From: Antilocapra americana
Taxonomy: Eukaryota; Chordata; Mammalia; Artiodactyla; Antilocapridae
Assembly (NCBI GenBank): GCA_007570785.1
Contig: ML664161.1
Span: 7,103,191 to 7,167,190, forward strand
Reading direction: 5' to 3'
Length of the DNA stretch: 64,000 bases
Below, in pieces: positions 1 to 11,090 of the stretch (position 1 is its first letter; the number at the start of each line of letters is the position of its first letter). A program made the position numbers and the translations under genes. The notes beneath the pieces are model-generated. The model made no database searches. It saw only the letters and a list, made by a program, of their open reading frames with translations, and was not told the DNA's origin.

Positions 1-561
1 AGAAGCCCAGTGTAGCAGAATGCCAGCCTCTCTGCTCACTGTGACCCATTGCCTCCCCGTGGTGGTCCCTCTGGTTCTTTCAGAGTACTTCCTCTGTTTT
101 TTTCATTTTGGTTAACTTCTGGGCTTTCTTTTCACCATCTTCCATCTGGTTGTTGAAGTGAAAGTCGCTGAATCGTGTCTGACTCTTTGCAACCCCGTGG
201 CCTATACAGTCTACTAAATTGCATGCTGATTCATACCTGGGTGTTCACCTATAATTTATGAATGTTGTTTAGGTCAGAAGTTAAGATTACCTAAGATTGT
301 AACCATTTGTGCCTTTTTTATTCCCAGTCTTCAGTTTTGGACTACCTTTTGGTTCCAAACTTGCTCATGGGATTAGAAGTCTTTTCTGATTTTCAGTACT
401 GCTGATTCTTCTAGAAAATGTCTGGGGGTTAATCTAAAAACTTGTAGATTAGATTAGCCTTATAAATTAACCTTATTTTTAATTTTTAATCTTATTTCAT
501 CATTTAAGTAAAAAAAAAATCAAAGAAATCTTGATGGTGAACTTTATTTTTCTTTCAACAG
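1..561 (+). other. PRKCI: PRKCI last intron, 3' part
   Basis: This is non-coding sequence upstream of the final PRKCI exon. It ends in a usable acceptor, a T-rich tract followed by CAACAG at 556-561. Around 155-228 there is a degraded minus-strand Bov-A SINE fragment, recognisable by its GTGTCTGACTCTTTGCAACC core. Nothing else recognisable. That it belongs to PRKCI is inferred from the exon that follows. Confidence 0.75.
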
Positions 562-649
562 TGACATTGTGAGGAAGATTGATCAGTCTGAATTTGAAGG
601 TTTTGAGTACATTAATCCTCTCTTGATGTCTGCAGAAGAATGTGTCTGA
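562..649 (+). CDS. PRKCI: PRKCI final coding exon (partial gene)
   Basis: This is the last coding exon of atypical protein kinase C iota, a serine/threonine kinase that works with PAR6 and PAR3 in cell polarity. The exon follows a CAACAG acceptor. Its first base completes a codon from the previous exon, and the frame then reads [20 protein letters not shown] through SAEECV to a TGA at 647-649. The FEGFEYI stretch is the C-terminal hydrophobic motif of the AGC-kinase tail. It carries Glu where conventional PKCs have a phosphorylated Ser or Thr, which is diagnostic of the atypical PKC group. PRKCZ has a related tail, but the SAEECV ending and the downstream neighbour SKIL (same order at human 3q26.2) point to PRKCI. 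Only 29 full codons plus stop lie in the window; the kinase domain is to the left of it. Confidence 0.93.
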
Positions 650-897
650 TCCTTCCTGCTCAACTATGCATTTTGCTTGTGGTGCCATTTAATGCATGGA
701 TAAACTTGTTACCAGTCTGGATGCAATGAACCATTTTATATTTTTCACCTACAGAAAAAACACTCATTACCTTCTGTTGTTGGCTATAAGAGTCAATGAT
801 TACGTCTCAGTTTAACTACGAAAAAAAATGAAACTACTTTCCAGATAATCATGTCAAAATTTAGTTACACTGGTAATCCAACAACCTACTGATGAAT

Positions 898-903
898 AAT
901 AAA
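898..903 (+). terminator. PRKCI: Proximal PRKCI poly(A) signal
   Basis: AATAAA lies about 250 nt after the PRKCI stop and is followed by a GT/T-rich stretch (GTTGTCTTTTTTTG), a typical downstream element. Use of this site is inferred. Confidence 0.5.
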
Positions 904-2387
904 GTTGTCTTTTTTTGTTCGAAGGAAATACTCACTAAAAAGAGTGTCCATTGTATTATGGGACATGGCGGGATTATATCATAAACCTCCTATGATTTTT
1001 GTCATATTCATGAGGTCATTTAAGTATTTAATTTTGGAATAAAAGAGTAATTCAAAATACAACTTGTTATATTACCTGTTACTTTCTGAGTTCTTCATGT
1101 TTAAAAATTCAGCTGTAAATTCTGTCATTGCCTTAGAAGATAAACTTACTGATTTTTTTAAGGCAACAATTATTAATAATACAAGATGTTGCTTGCTTAG
1201 AATTGAGGAATACAGATTCTTCTGAGGAAGCGAATGGGCGCATTTTATTAAGAACCAGATTCCGAATTATTGGCTGGCTGGCTTTGAAAAACTGATTCAA
1301 GGGATTTCTTTTATATTAAGGGTTTAACTTCTGGGTTTGTCCCTGCAGTGGGAACTGTAACTGGAATGTTAAGAAATGTAGTTCAGAGAACCCAGGCTTC
1401 TGTTAAGTGGAACACTTCTCAGTATATAAAAAGGAAAAAAAAACTTAAAACAGACACACAAAAGTGCAGTGGTTAATATTTATTTTTTGTTGGCAAGTAA
1501 ATCCCACAGTCTCTTTCTGTGATTTGATCCAAATAAGGAAGCACTAGCTTGTTACCAAAAACTTGTAAGAGCACTCCATTATCCAGTGGACACAGAATGT
1601 ATACTATTTTTTCCTTGTAATTCAATATACAGAAAAATGATTTGTCTTCCAAATAGTGTCTTGACCATGCTTGTTTCTTCCCCAAACCATACTTTCATGT
1701 ACTGTTTTGGAGCTTTCAATGAAATTCAAGAAAAAAGAACAAACATGAATAAATGTTCAGGATATGCACACTACTGACACTCATCACAGCTCCAACTGCT
1801 TAAGTGAGTTTTAGTGAAGTAGCTAATACATGTAATCAGAGTAAAATACATTTCAGGGGCAGAGTTCTTCAGATTATTTTTAATATTAGTGCTTAACAAT
1901 TATTATTTAAAGTGATGCCAATGATAGTGTCCTGTTGTTTATTTTTAAATATTTTTTTATGAAAAGGGACTTAAAAATTAAGCATGATCATTTAAATTAC
2001 TTATAAATGTCCAATCTTAGTAAAATGTAACTTTTAGGAAAGATATCTAGTCTTAAATTTAAAATGACTTCGTATATGTAGGCATTTAATAAATTATCTC
2101 TTTTTTGATGGGGTTGGTGCATTTCATTTGAAATGTAATTTTTCCAAAGTTTCTGTCCATGTCCTACTCTCTTTTCTTTGAATAAGTCTGAAAGCAGTGA
2201 AACCTCAAAGAAAATGTTTATATAGTTCACGTGTTTATTTAAGAAGTATATATGTTTCTCTTAAGACCTGAAACTTGTTTTAGGACAAAAAACAGTATTT
2301 ACTTCAAATCATAAATTTATAAAAATTTTTGACATATCAGAAAATACTTTATGATCTTGCTTTTAAATGGTACTATTTTCCTTAGGA

Positions 2388-2505
2388 CATTTGTTCTCAA
2401 ATTTTAGAATGTGGAATAATCACCCAGTAAGTTTGTTGTTAAAAGCACATTGTTGGACCCACCTTCGAATTCTGTTGGGTCTTAGGACCTCAGTTTGAGA
2501 AGCAG
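2388..2505 (+). repeat. MER5A-like DNA transposon fossil
   Basis: The block starts near GTTCTCAAATTTTAGAATG and ends near CTCAGTTTGAGAAGCAG. This matches the layout of MER5A (hAT-Charlie, non-autonomous), whose ends are inverted repeats of the type TTCTCAA...TTGAGAA. It lies within the inferred PRKCI 3' UTR. Family assigned from memory of the consensus. Confidence 0.55.
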
Positions 2506-3153
2506 TTTTTTTCTTTTTTACTTTATTTTGTCCTTAGTTACATATTAGAAAGAGTACTCATGATAAAACATTTTGAGAAGGGTTAGATAGTTACTATCTT
2601 ATCTACAATTTCAAATAAATTTTGAATAATCGACTTCAAGTTAGATATCTCCTAAAAAAATGCATCAGTTTTCTATCAATGTTACAAATGATGGGACATT
2701 TTTCTGTGATGAGATTTTAACCGTTATTCAGGGTGGCCTTTTTTTTTTTTAATTTTTTTAAACTAAGATTTACCGTGTATATTTTATACAGAATTGCATT
2801 ACAAATATGTTTTTAACTGTATTTTGTTTTTTTGTAGTCGTTATGTGCCATGACAGTTCTTTTTATATTACATAGAAGTTATCTCAAATACTCACCAGGG
2901 GACTAAGACAGTTGACAGAATGGTTGGAATTTTGGTGTTCTAAGAAAAAATTTATTTTACATAAGCATGTATGTGGTCAGATCATTTTCTGTGTATGAAG
3001 CCTGAAAAGGATTTCAGGAATTATGTTGGTTTAGTACCTGTGCATTTACTTAAAATAATTTTTTTGTTTTGATTTTTGTCATGTAGAATACTGCCTTGGT
3101 ATAATGTAATCTGTATTTGTGTACCTTTTTTTAATTTTACTTTAAAATCTTTA

Positions 3154-3159
3154 AATAAA
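3154..3159 (+). terminator. PRKCI: Distal PRKCI poly(A) signal
   Basis: AATAAA lies in TTTAAATAAAATG about 2.5 kb after the stop codon. It is a good candidate for the end of the long PRKCI transcript, but this is position-based inference. Confidence 0.45.
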
Positions 3160-3687
3160 ATGTTTAATACTCATCAGGGTTGGAGCATGTTTACTATGTA
3201 GTGTATCAGAGTTTTGTGTAAGAACAAAGGTGTATTCAAATTTGGTTCAAGAAGAAAAATGAAAATTTTAGAGTTTGGAATTTTGCTGTACTTGGAGCAC
3301 ATTCTGGTAGTTCTGATGCCATATTGTAGACATTTACTCATAAAATATTGTTCAGTGTATTTTTAAACTCACCCGTCTATGCATCTCTTATGTTGGAAAA
3401 CAAATTAGTAAAAAATCAGCTGAAGAGAGAGCATTTTAACTAGTTTTAAAACTGAATTTAAAACTAAATTTAAACAGAACAGTATGTTCTACAGTGATCT
3501 ATTCTCGAGTTCCAGAACTTCTCTCTCAGTTGTAGCTAGTGTTCTTATATAAACAGGCATGAGCCTGGTGTCTCACACTTCCAAACCTCTTCAACATTAC
3601 TTAACCTTTCTTTTCTTTTACAAGGAGAATGAAATTCAAAGTGCTTTTCTTTTTTATTAATTGACTTGTAAGATAGCTAGAGCTGAA

Positions 3688-3724
3688 AACCACCAAAGAC
3701 TGATTATAACCACCAAAGACTGAT
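3688..3724. repeat. Two-copy tandem repeat
   Basis: The 17-base unit AACCACCAAAGACTGAT occurs at 3688-3704 and again at 3708-3724, separated by three bases. It is a recent local duplication with no visible function. Confidence 0.85.
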
Positions 3725-3761
3725 CTCCTGTGTCTTCTCTATTATTTATCCGAATATCCCT

Positions 3762-3979
3762 TATGCGTGCTTGCGTGTTCAGTTGCTCAGTTGTGTCCAA
3801 CTCTTTGTGACCCCATGGACTAGCCCACCAGGCTCCTCTGTCCATGGGATTCTCCATGCAAGAATACTGGAGTGGGTTGCCATGCCTTCTTCCACGGGAT
3901 CTTCCCGACCAAGGAATCGAACCCTGCTCTCTGGCATTGCAGGCAGATTCTTTACGGTCTGAGCCACCTGGGAAGCCCC
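3762..3979 (-). mobile_element. Bov-tA SINE
   Basis: Nearly full-length ruminant SINE in reverse orientation. It runs from GTTGCTCAGTTGTGTCCAAC through CCATGGACTAGCCCACCAGG to GAGCCACCTGGGAAGCCCC, which is the tRNA-like head read on the minus strand. Confidence 0.9.
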
Positions 3980-4335
3980 AAATATACCCTATACCAAACC
4001 ATTAATTTGGTTGTTTTCTTTGAGTTAGTAAAATATCAAAACAGAGTCCAAAAGGAGTTTGAAGCTTTTGGGAAATTTTGCATTTGAGCAAAGAAATAAT
4101 CGATAGGGCAACCGGTTTCTCCGTGAAAGGTAAAATCAGTCTCCAGTCTTCAACAGGTTGGTTTCTGGACAGCACCAACAGGGAGTCATTTGGTATAATT
4201 GATTGTCTCCCTTCATAGATTTATCTTCCTGTCCTCTAGGACTTAAGGAATCAGTTAAACTGACGCATATAGTCTGAGTAGTTTGTATCCAAAGTTCATT
4301 GTTCCAGAATGTTCTGGAATTTGCTATGTAAAAAA

Positions 4336-4455
4336 AGTGTTAGTTGCTCAGTTATGTCTGACTCTTTGTGACCCCTTGGACTGTAACCCACTAGGCTCCT
4401 CTGTCCATGGAATTCTCAAGACATTACTGGAGTGGGTTGCCATTCCCTATGCATG
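4336..4455 (-). mobile_element. Truncated Bov-A SINE
   Basis: Minus-strand fragment starting GTGTTAGTTGCTCAGTTATG and stopping after GAGTGGGTTGCCATTCCC. The tRNA-like half is missing. Confidence 0.85.
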
Positions 4456-4695
4456 GTGCTAAATAAGGCTAATAAACAGAATTTCTGCCCTTGACATTTG
4501 AGATAAAGACCAGACATACTGAGAAAGACAGTTGTCATCGCAAAAATGGTACAGTGATAAAAGCCAAATAAATGCAGCAAAATATTATGTGGCCATGATA
4601 GGTTATCAGCTTTACCAGTAAAACTTGTATGAATTTTACTTGATATTTATTTTAGGTTTATGGTAGATTCCAAAAAGCTTTAATCTTAGATATTT

Positions 4696-4760
4696 ATCTC
4701 TAATATGTATATATATATGCACACACAATATACATAAATACTATATATATATACACACAG
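4696..4760. repeat. AT/CA compound microsatellite
   Basis: Alternating TA and CA dinucleotide runs (TATATATATATGCACACACA and TATATATATACACACAG) separated by a short spacer. Confidence 0.85.
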
Positions 4761-7016
4761 AGTATTCATATATAAGATGATTTTTGGCTTTTGTGTTCAG
4801 AAATATGAATTGAAAGTTACATGAAAATGGAAGAGAAAATTGTCAGATGCTTCTGCTTAGATTAGATTTTTTTAACAGCTCATCTCTGAAATTTATAATT
4901 AAGAAGAATTCAGCTCAGAATTTGAGATGAATTTTTGCTTGAAACGTGGCAATGCAGCTCACCTTTACATAGCAACCTGTGCCTTACTGGCATTAACACA
5001 TATTTTTACTTCAATTGTTATTTTTACTGAAGAAAATGGAATTACAGTTTTTCTAAGAATAGAGTGGCTGTTTCATGTGATCTTTTACGGGTTATCTAAA
5101 AGTTAAACCTCATGCTAGATGTATTCACTAGACTTGAGAGAGATTTAGCTCAAGTGTTCATCGGCAGTTTAGCAAGTCCAAAGCAAATTCTTTCTGTAAG
5201 AAAGAACCCTGTCGGGGGAGGAGGGGAAAGAGCCCACCGAAAGCCTCTAGCAAAATCCTTAAAAAATTCGATGCTTTGATTATCCTGCAAAAGTGAAGTG
5301 CTGCTGGGTTTCTAGAAGTAGTGCCATGTAAACCAGGTTTAAACCTTCCATCATGTAAACTGTCTGCAACATGGGTGGTTTTACTTGATGACTTTTTGTG
5401 TTATTTATGATATATTTAGGAGGAAAAATCATATAAAGACAGTTAAGTACAGAAACCTAGTTCTAACTCACATTTTATGATCTTTTTTACAGAAAAAATA
5501 CTTTCTTGGCCCTGGATTTTTACTTAAAAATCAGATATTTAAATTTAAGAAAATGTTTGCACTTGTGAATCATTTGAAAGTTACTCAATCTGAAACTATT
5601 TTAAAGAAGAAATCTGAATCTGTGTTAAAGAGGATATTTCACTACATTATTCTTACTGTCTTTATTTATTTTTTATGTTTACTGAAGGCTAGGTAATGTG
5701 TCTATCACTATGCTAATTCTACAGGATTTGGAGAAGTTTTTTTTAATTTTTATTTTTGATTAGAGAGTAATTATAATATTGTAATGCAAAAGTTTTATTG
5801 TAAGGAATTAAAAATTGGCTTAGGTTTAAAAAGAAAAAAATGTTTATGGGTATGCTACCCTTTTAGGTAGGGGATATTTCCTATGATTAAAATATAAATT
5901 AACATTCTCTCCCAAGTAGTGAGGTCTGATGTGGAAAGGGAAGGTAGCAGTGTTCTGTCGCAGACTAGTGCTTCCTTCTGCTTCACCACCACCAGAGGCC
6001 AGTCTCTCGCTGTAACGAAGGTCAAAGTTACCAGCACTTTCACCCTCTGAAGGAGGCAGTGTGTTCACTACAAGCCAGTTATTAGAGGTTCCAGGGGCTC
6101 ATCATGTGTGTGTTGATTTTACAGAACTATTCAAATTCAACATTTGAATTGCTCTTTTGAAGGAAATCTCACACAGCTATCTGGGAGTCTGGCAAGCTGT
6201 CATAGAACTGCTTTGCCTTCTTTAGAAACTCTTTAGGATGTTAGATCTTCCATAGTTAGTCAACACAAATTAGGACCCTCTATGTGCGGGGGACTGGGGA
6301 TATAACCAGCAAGAGGCCAGTCATGTCCTATTTCATGCTGTCTAGGCAATTTTCCATCTGTGCATGATACCTTTAGCTGAAAATAAAACCAGGGCTGATT
6401 TTTAGTCATTTAAATACAGATTCAATTAAAACAAAATGCAAGAAATTGTCTAGTCTTTAGGTGTGGAAATTTCTTTATCAACAATGCGTGTCATCCCAGA
6501 TTTAACCCATGAATGTTGGTAGACACCCAGACTACCCATGAAAGACATGATTTCAAGAAACTTTTGTAACTATGTTGCTATTTCACAAATACTAAATACT
6601 TTTGTATTGGAAGTAAATTGTTGAAAGAATCAGTTTGCCAAAGAAAGACATTTTCCTGCTAATTCCATTGAAAATTAATTTTGGAGCATGCTTCAGTTCC
6701 AGGCAGTTATTTACTTCACTGCTGAAAATAACTCTACAGTGTTGCCGTGAGTTGCGCTAAACAACCTCACACCTTCTCCTTCACAGGTTTTTTCATCAAC
6801 AACTTTTTTTAGATTTGTTGTGATGTTGGCACCACTTTATAATCTGCACATTATAACTTGATAGTAAGAGCAACTAGGAAGTATGAAATCTGTCCACTTA
6901 CAAAGTATTCTTAAAAGTATAAGAATTCCTTTTTGTGAGTCTGCTTTTTTTTTTCTTTTGTTATATTCACTAGTTTGTTGTACTTCTTAGATTCTAAATA
7001 TAAGTGATATCGTTCT
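4761..7016. other. Intergenic, nothing recognised
   Basis: AT-rich sequence with no exon-like, RNA-gene or clear repeat signature that I can name. Short open frames near 5844-6068 (minus) lack any recognisable protein similarity. Confidence 0.5.
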
Positions 7017-7290
7017 AAATATAAGTAATAAATAGAACCAGCTAGTGACTACCAGTGGGAGAGGAAAAAGGGAAGGGGTAATAATAGGGTAGGAGACTCA
7101 GAGATACAAACTATGAGGTACAAAATAAGCTACAAGGATATAGTGTGCAGCATAGGAATATAGCCAATATTTTATCTTAACTATAAGTGGACTATAACCT
7201 TTAAAATTGTGAATCACTAGACTTTACCTCTATAGCTTATATTGTACCACAACTATACTTTGATAAAGGTTTAAAGGCATATGTTTTATC
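7017..7290 (+). mobile_element. Old L1 3' end
   Basis: Contains the typical mammalian L1 3'-end wording: ATAGCCAATATTTTATC, then ACTATAACCTTTAAAATTG, GTGAATCACTA and CAACTATACTTTGAT. Plus orientation, strongly diverged. Confidence 0.7.
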
Positions 7291-7529
7291 AAAAAATGGA
7301 AAATAGGTAAACATTTTTACAAATTTCTGTAGTGATAGAAATAAAGAAAAGAGAAAAAAAAGAACTCCTTTATGTGTTTCAAAATATAAAAGGAAAGCTT
7401 GTACTTATGATGAGGACTGGCAATTTTTACTTCTGTTTAATTTTCAGTGGGATGCCAAAGGAAGTTGAGTTTTCCAAAGAAAGTTGCTCCTTGCTGTTGG
7501 GTCCACCCAATAGAAATACTATTTATGGA

Positions 7530-7800
7530 TTTTAATAGCTGACATGGGCCAGGCATGTGCTAAACATTTCACGCACGTCTCATTTAATCCTAACAATCCA
7601 GTGACTGTTTCTTATCCCAGAACTACTGAACTGAAGCCTGTGTAGGCGGGAACTGAAGCCAGCACCTCAGGTGGTCTCAAGTTCAATTCAGAGAACTGTA
7701 TTATGTCCTATTATCACCATTCAACTGACTGGGGCGGGGGGGGGGGGGGGGGATGAAGTTTTAGGGAGCTTAAGTAACTTGCTCAAAGTCCATATGATTC
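7530..7800 (+). repeat. MIR SINE fragment(s) split by a G run
   Basis: AATAGCTGACATGGGCCAGG, ATTTAATCCTAACAATCC and AGCTTAAGTAACTTGCTCAA follow the ancient MIR consensus in plus orientation. It may be one element with rearranged middle or two fragments. Confidence 0.65.
7736..7752. repeat. Run of 17 G
   Basis: An uninterrupted G homopolymer, preceded by GGGGC. Its length is likely unreliable in short-read assembly. Confidence 0.9.
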
Positions 7801-8044
7801 CAATGCCTATGGCCTCTCAAGGCAGTTATGGAACACTTGCTCCCAATTCTGTCTCCTGAGAAGTTACAACTAATCAATGCACTGTTCTTCAAACTCTGTC
7901 TAGCTGACTCCTTGATGGTCATCTCTGTGAAGCGGGTCTTGGCCCCTTCTCTGCAACCATCCGTGGTGGCTCAACCCTGCTAGCCTTTTCCTGAGACAGT
8001 GTGCTCCATCTTTCCATGCTCTGTGCCTCCCACTTCATAAATAT

Positions 8045-8430
8045 ATGGAATACACTTCTTAAAAAAATCGGGGTGTAGTTGCTTTTGGAGAAGGAAATGG
8101 CAACCCATTCCAGTATTCTTGCCTGAAGAATTCCACCAACAGAGGATCCAGGCGGGCTGCATTCTATGGGGTCACAAAGAGTCGAACACAGGATTGAGTG
8201 ACTAATGCAACAATGTAGTTGCTTTACAATATTGTGTTAGTTTCTGCTACATAACAAAGTGAATCAATTGTATGTATACATATATCCTTTCCCTCTTGGA
8301 CCTCCCTCCCTCACTACCCGCTGCCCCATCCATCTAGGTCACCATAGGACACTGAGCTGAGCTCCCTGCACTATGCTATAGCTTCCCACTAGCTACCTGT
8401 TTTACCCTTTCTTGAGCAGCCCAAGCCTCT
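8045..8430 (-). mobile_element. L1 3' UTR, minus, split by a SINE
   Basis: Reverse-oriented bovid L1 3' end: TACAATATTGTGTTAGTTTC, GTATACATATATCC, CACCATAGGACACTGAG and the pyrimidine-rich CTCCCTCCC block. The same region of L1 occurs in plus orientation downstream (8695-9660). A Bov-A SINE at 8086-8213 interrupts it. Confidence 0.75.
8086..8213 (+). mobile_element. Bov-A SINE with target-site duplication
   Basis: Plus-oriented element (GGAGAAGGAAATGGCAACCC ... GAGTGACTAATGC). It is flanked by the 12-base direct repeat TGTAGTTGCTTT at 8074-8085 and 8214-8225, which shows insertion into the minus-strand L1. Confidence 0.85.
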
Positions 8431-8572
8431 TTTCTTTCAAGCATTCAGAACTGTGTGGTAGCCCATCAGAAACTGTTCCTTCTGTCCAATATTTGGTGTG
8501 AAACTGACCCGTGAAATAATCCTGTGACTGGCCTCACCCAACCACGACTTCCTCTGATCAAGAAGTTCAGGA

Positions 8573-8694
8573 TTAGAGAAGGAAATGGCAACCCACCCCA
8601 GTATCCTTGCCTGGGAAATCCCATGGACAGAGGAGCCCGGCAGGCTACAGTCCATGGGGTTGCAAAGAGTTGGACACAAGTGAGCAATTGAACT
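8573..8694 (+). mobile_element. Bov-A SINE
   Basis: Plus-oriented: AGAGAAGGAAATGGCAACCC, then CCATGGACAGAGGAGCCCGG, then TTGGACACAAGTGAGCAATT. It lies between the two oppositely oriented L1 pieces. Confidence 0.85.
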
Positions 8695-9660
8695 ACAATC
8701 AAAAAGTAGGTAGGAGACCTAAACAGACATATCTCCAAAGAAGACACACAAATGGCTAATAAACACATGAAAAGATGCTCAACATCGCTCATTATTAGAG
8801 AAATGCAAATCAAGACCACAACGAGACACCACCTCATACCAGTCAGAATGGTCATCATCAAAAAGTCTACAAACAATAAATCCTGGAGAGAGTGTGGAGA
8901 AAAGGGAACCCTCTTGCATTGCTAGTGGGAATGTAAATTGATACAGCCACTATGGAAGACAGTATGGAGAGTCCTTTAAAAACTAGGGGAAAAACCACCA
9001 TATGACCCAGCAATCCCACTCCTAGGCATATACCCCGAGGAAACCAAAATTGAAAGTGGCACACGTACCCCAATTGCAGCACTATTTGCAATAGCCGAGC
9101 ATGGAAGCAACCTAGATGTCCACTGACAAATGAATTGATAAAGAAGCTGTGGCACTTATATACAATGGAATTAACTACACAACCATAAAAAGAAACACAT
9201 TTGAGTCAGTTCTAAATTGTGGATGAACCTAGAGCCCATTATACAGAGTGAAATAATTCGGAAAGAGAAAAACTAATATTGTATATTAATGCACATATAT
9301 GGAATCTAGAAAGACGGTACTGATGAACCTATTTGCAGAGAAGCAATGGAGAGGCAGACATAGAGAAAAGACTTGTGAACACAGATTGGGGAAGAAGAGT
9401 GTGGGACAAATGGAGAGAGCAGTATGGAACCATATACACTATCATATGTAACATAGCCAGTGGGAATTTGCTGTGTGACTTAGGGAACTCAAACCGGGGC
9501 TCTGTGACAACTTAGGGGGCTGCATGGGGTGGGAGGTGGGAGGAAGGTTCAAGAGGGAGGGGGCATATGTGTACCTTTGGCTGATTCGTGTTGATGTATG
9601 ACAGAAACCAGCATAATATTGTGAAGCAATTATCCTTCAATTAAAAATAAATAAATCTTT
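8695..9660 (+). mobile_element. 5'-truncated L1 (end of ORF2 plus 3' UTR)
   Basis: Plus-oriented L1. The ORF2 C-terminal stretch is seen as CAAAAAGTCTACAAACAATA and TATGACCCAGCAATCCCACT, and the 3' UTR ends in AATTAAAAATAAATAAATC. Frames are broken, so it is not active. Minus-strand open frames over 8437-9091 are antisense to it. Confidence 0.88.
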
Positions 9661-10350
9661 TTAAAAAGAGCAAAAAAAGAAGACGTTCAGGTTGCTACTG
9701 ATCTCTGGGAAGCCAGGGTGCCCCCCGAAAGCCAGGATGCACACACCTCCAACCCACTAGGCAACTGTGGAGCTTTGCTCCTTTAGACATCTGGGAGTTA
9801 GTTATACCTGTATGCTTATTATTTGTGGTGACACTCCAATATGTGACTCCAGCAAGGTAGTCTGCCCTGTCCCCTCATCTCTAGTCTCTGTTCTCGCCCT
9901 TCCCAAATTCAGCCTCTTTCTTCCTTTCCTTCCTAACAGTTCTCTGGCCCACTTGGACCCTCCTTTCTGGATAAACCGACATCGAGCTCCTCAGCCCGTT
10001 TGTTGAGCTCTCCTTCCATTTCGCCTTTCCTGCCACTCTCTCACGCTGCTCCTTCTGATGGCTGCCAGATTGAGCATTCTCCTGCTTCCTGAACACTACT
10101 GCACACTATTACTCCTCCCCCTTTGTGTAAAAACCCCTCTCCTTCAGGGCCTGTGAGATGCGGCTCTGCCCTTATGTCCTACAGCATCCTCCTGCTCATT
10201 CCATTTCCTCTGAGGAAGATGTGGTTCCTGGCTCAACTGCTCTGCCCGAAGGCCAGCATCCTCGGCAACCAGCATCTTAATGGACCAGGCATCAAACATC
10301 CGATCAAACACTAAAATCCCATCCTTTCTTTCATCCTTTCTTTCTTTCTT
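9661..10350. other. Intergenic, nothing recognised
   Basis: Pyrimidine-rich, moderately GC sequence ending in a CTTT-type microsatellite (10320-10350). I recognise no gene or named repeat. Confidence 0.45.
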
Positions 10351-10430
10351 TGTGAAGAAAACAAAACTCAGTGATAGAGGACAGTGTGTGTGAGCATGCT
10401 AAGTTGCTTCAGTCACGTCCGACTCTTTGC
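10351..10430 (+). repeat. Left arm of 80-bp inverted repeat
   Basis: The reverse complement of this stretch aligns with 11009-11088 at 68 of 80 positions by eye, without gaps. About 49 bases of the arm are SINE sequence. The remaining ~31 bases (GAAGAAAACAAAACTCAGTG and GATAGAGGACAG) lie outside the SINE and match too. Confidence 0.85.
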
Positions 10431-10436
10431 AACTCA
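10391..10436 (-). mobile_element. Bov-A SINE fragment
   Basis: Short minus-strand piece: AGCATGCTAAGTTGCTTCAG then TCACGTCCGACTCTTTGCAA. It is cut off by the next SINE. Confidence 0.8.
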
Positions 10437-10449
10437 GTCTTTTCCTGTT

Positions 10450-10660
10450 TAAAATATTTTTATTTCCTTGGCTGCGCCAGGTCTTAGTTGCAGCACACAG
10501 GCTTTTCCATTTGCATTGCGGCATGCAGGATTTTTGGTTGTGGCATGTGAACTATAAGTTGCAGCATGCGGTATCTAGCTCCCTGACCAGGGATTGAACC
10601 TGGGTCTCCCTGCATTGTGGGTGCAGAATCTTAGACACTGGACCACCAGGGAAGTCCCTC
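10450..10660 (-). mobile_element. tRNA-Glu-derived CHR-type SINE
   Basis: Reverse-oriented cetartiodactyl SINE: TTGGCTGCGCCAGGTCTTAG, CCCTGACCAGGGATTGAACC and GGACCACCAGGGAAGTCCC. The last part is the tRNA-like head. Internal duplication of the GCAGCA(C/T)G(C/T) phrase is usual for this family. Confidence 0.85.
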
Positions 10661-10839
10661 TAAACAATCTTTTTCTTACCACACCTGTTTCTACCTAAGG
10701 GTCTTAACACATGCTGTCCCAATGCCTCCTCTCCTCTTCCCCTTGCTCAGATGGGCACCTTATATTCTTCAGGCATGTGTGTCTTTTCTCCAGGGAGGAC
10801 AATCTAGGGCCCCCTTATCTACTCTCCACTGTCCTCTGG

Positions 10840-11047
10840 GCTTCCCAGGTGGTGTTAGTGGTAAAGAACCTGTCTGTCAATGCAGGAGACATAAGAGACA
10901 TGAATTTGATCCCTGGGTTGAGAAGATCTCCTGGAAAAGGACATTGCAATCCAATCCAGTATTCTTCCCATGGACAGAGGAGCCTGGGGGGCCACAGTCC
11001 ATATGGTCACAAAGAGTCAGATACGACTGAAGCGACTTAGCATGCTC
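10840..11047 (+). mobile_element. Bov-tA SINE
   Basis: Plus-oriented full element from GGCTTCCCAGGTGGTGTTAG to ACTGAAGCGACTTAGCATGC. Its 3' end forms part of the right arm of the inverted repeat. Confidence 0.88.
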
Positions 11048-11088
11048 ACATGCACTGTCCTCTATCACTACATTTTGTTTTCTTCGCA
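11009..11088 (-). repeat. Right arm of 80-bp inverted repeat
   Basis: Reverse-complement partner of 10351-10430 (see that entry). The spacer is about 578 bases and contains a CHR SINE and most of a Bov-tA SINE. The match continues about 31 bases past the SINE end, through CTGTCCTCTATCACT to TTTTGTTTTCTTC. Confidence 0.85.
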
Positions 11089-11090
11089 GC

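Larger units (their letters stand above)
650..3170 (+). other. PRKCI: PRKCI 3' UTR (end inferred)
   Basis: AT-rich non-coding sequence follows the PRKCI stop codon. Two canonical AATAAA signals fit alternative ends: 898-903 (short UTR, about 270 nt) and 3154-3159 (long UTR, about 2.5 kb). The long form fits my recollection of a roughly 2.5-kb human PRKCI 3' UTR. It includes a MER5A-like DNA-transposon fossil at about 2388-2505. The exact cleavage sites are inferred, not seen. Confidence 0.6.

Noticed and set aside
8466..9091. Minus-strand frames of 136 and 74 codons
   Set aside because: They are antisense to a plus-strand L1 ORF2/3' UTR and a SINE.
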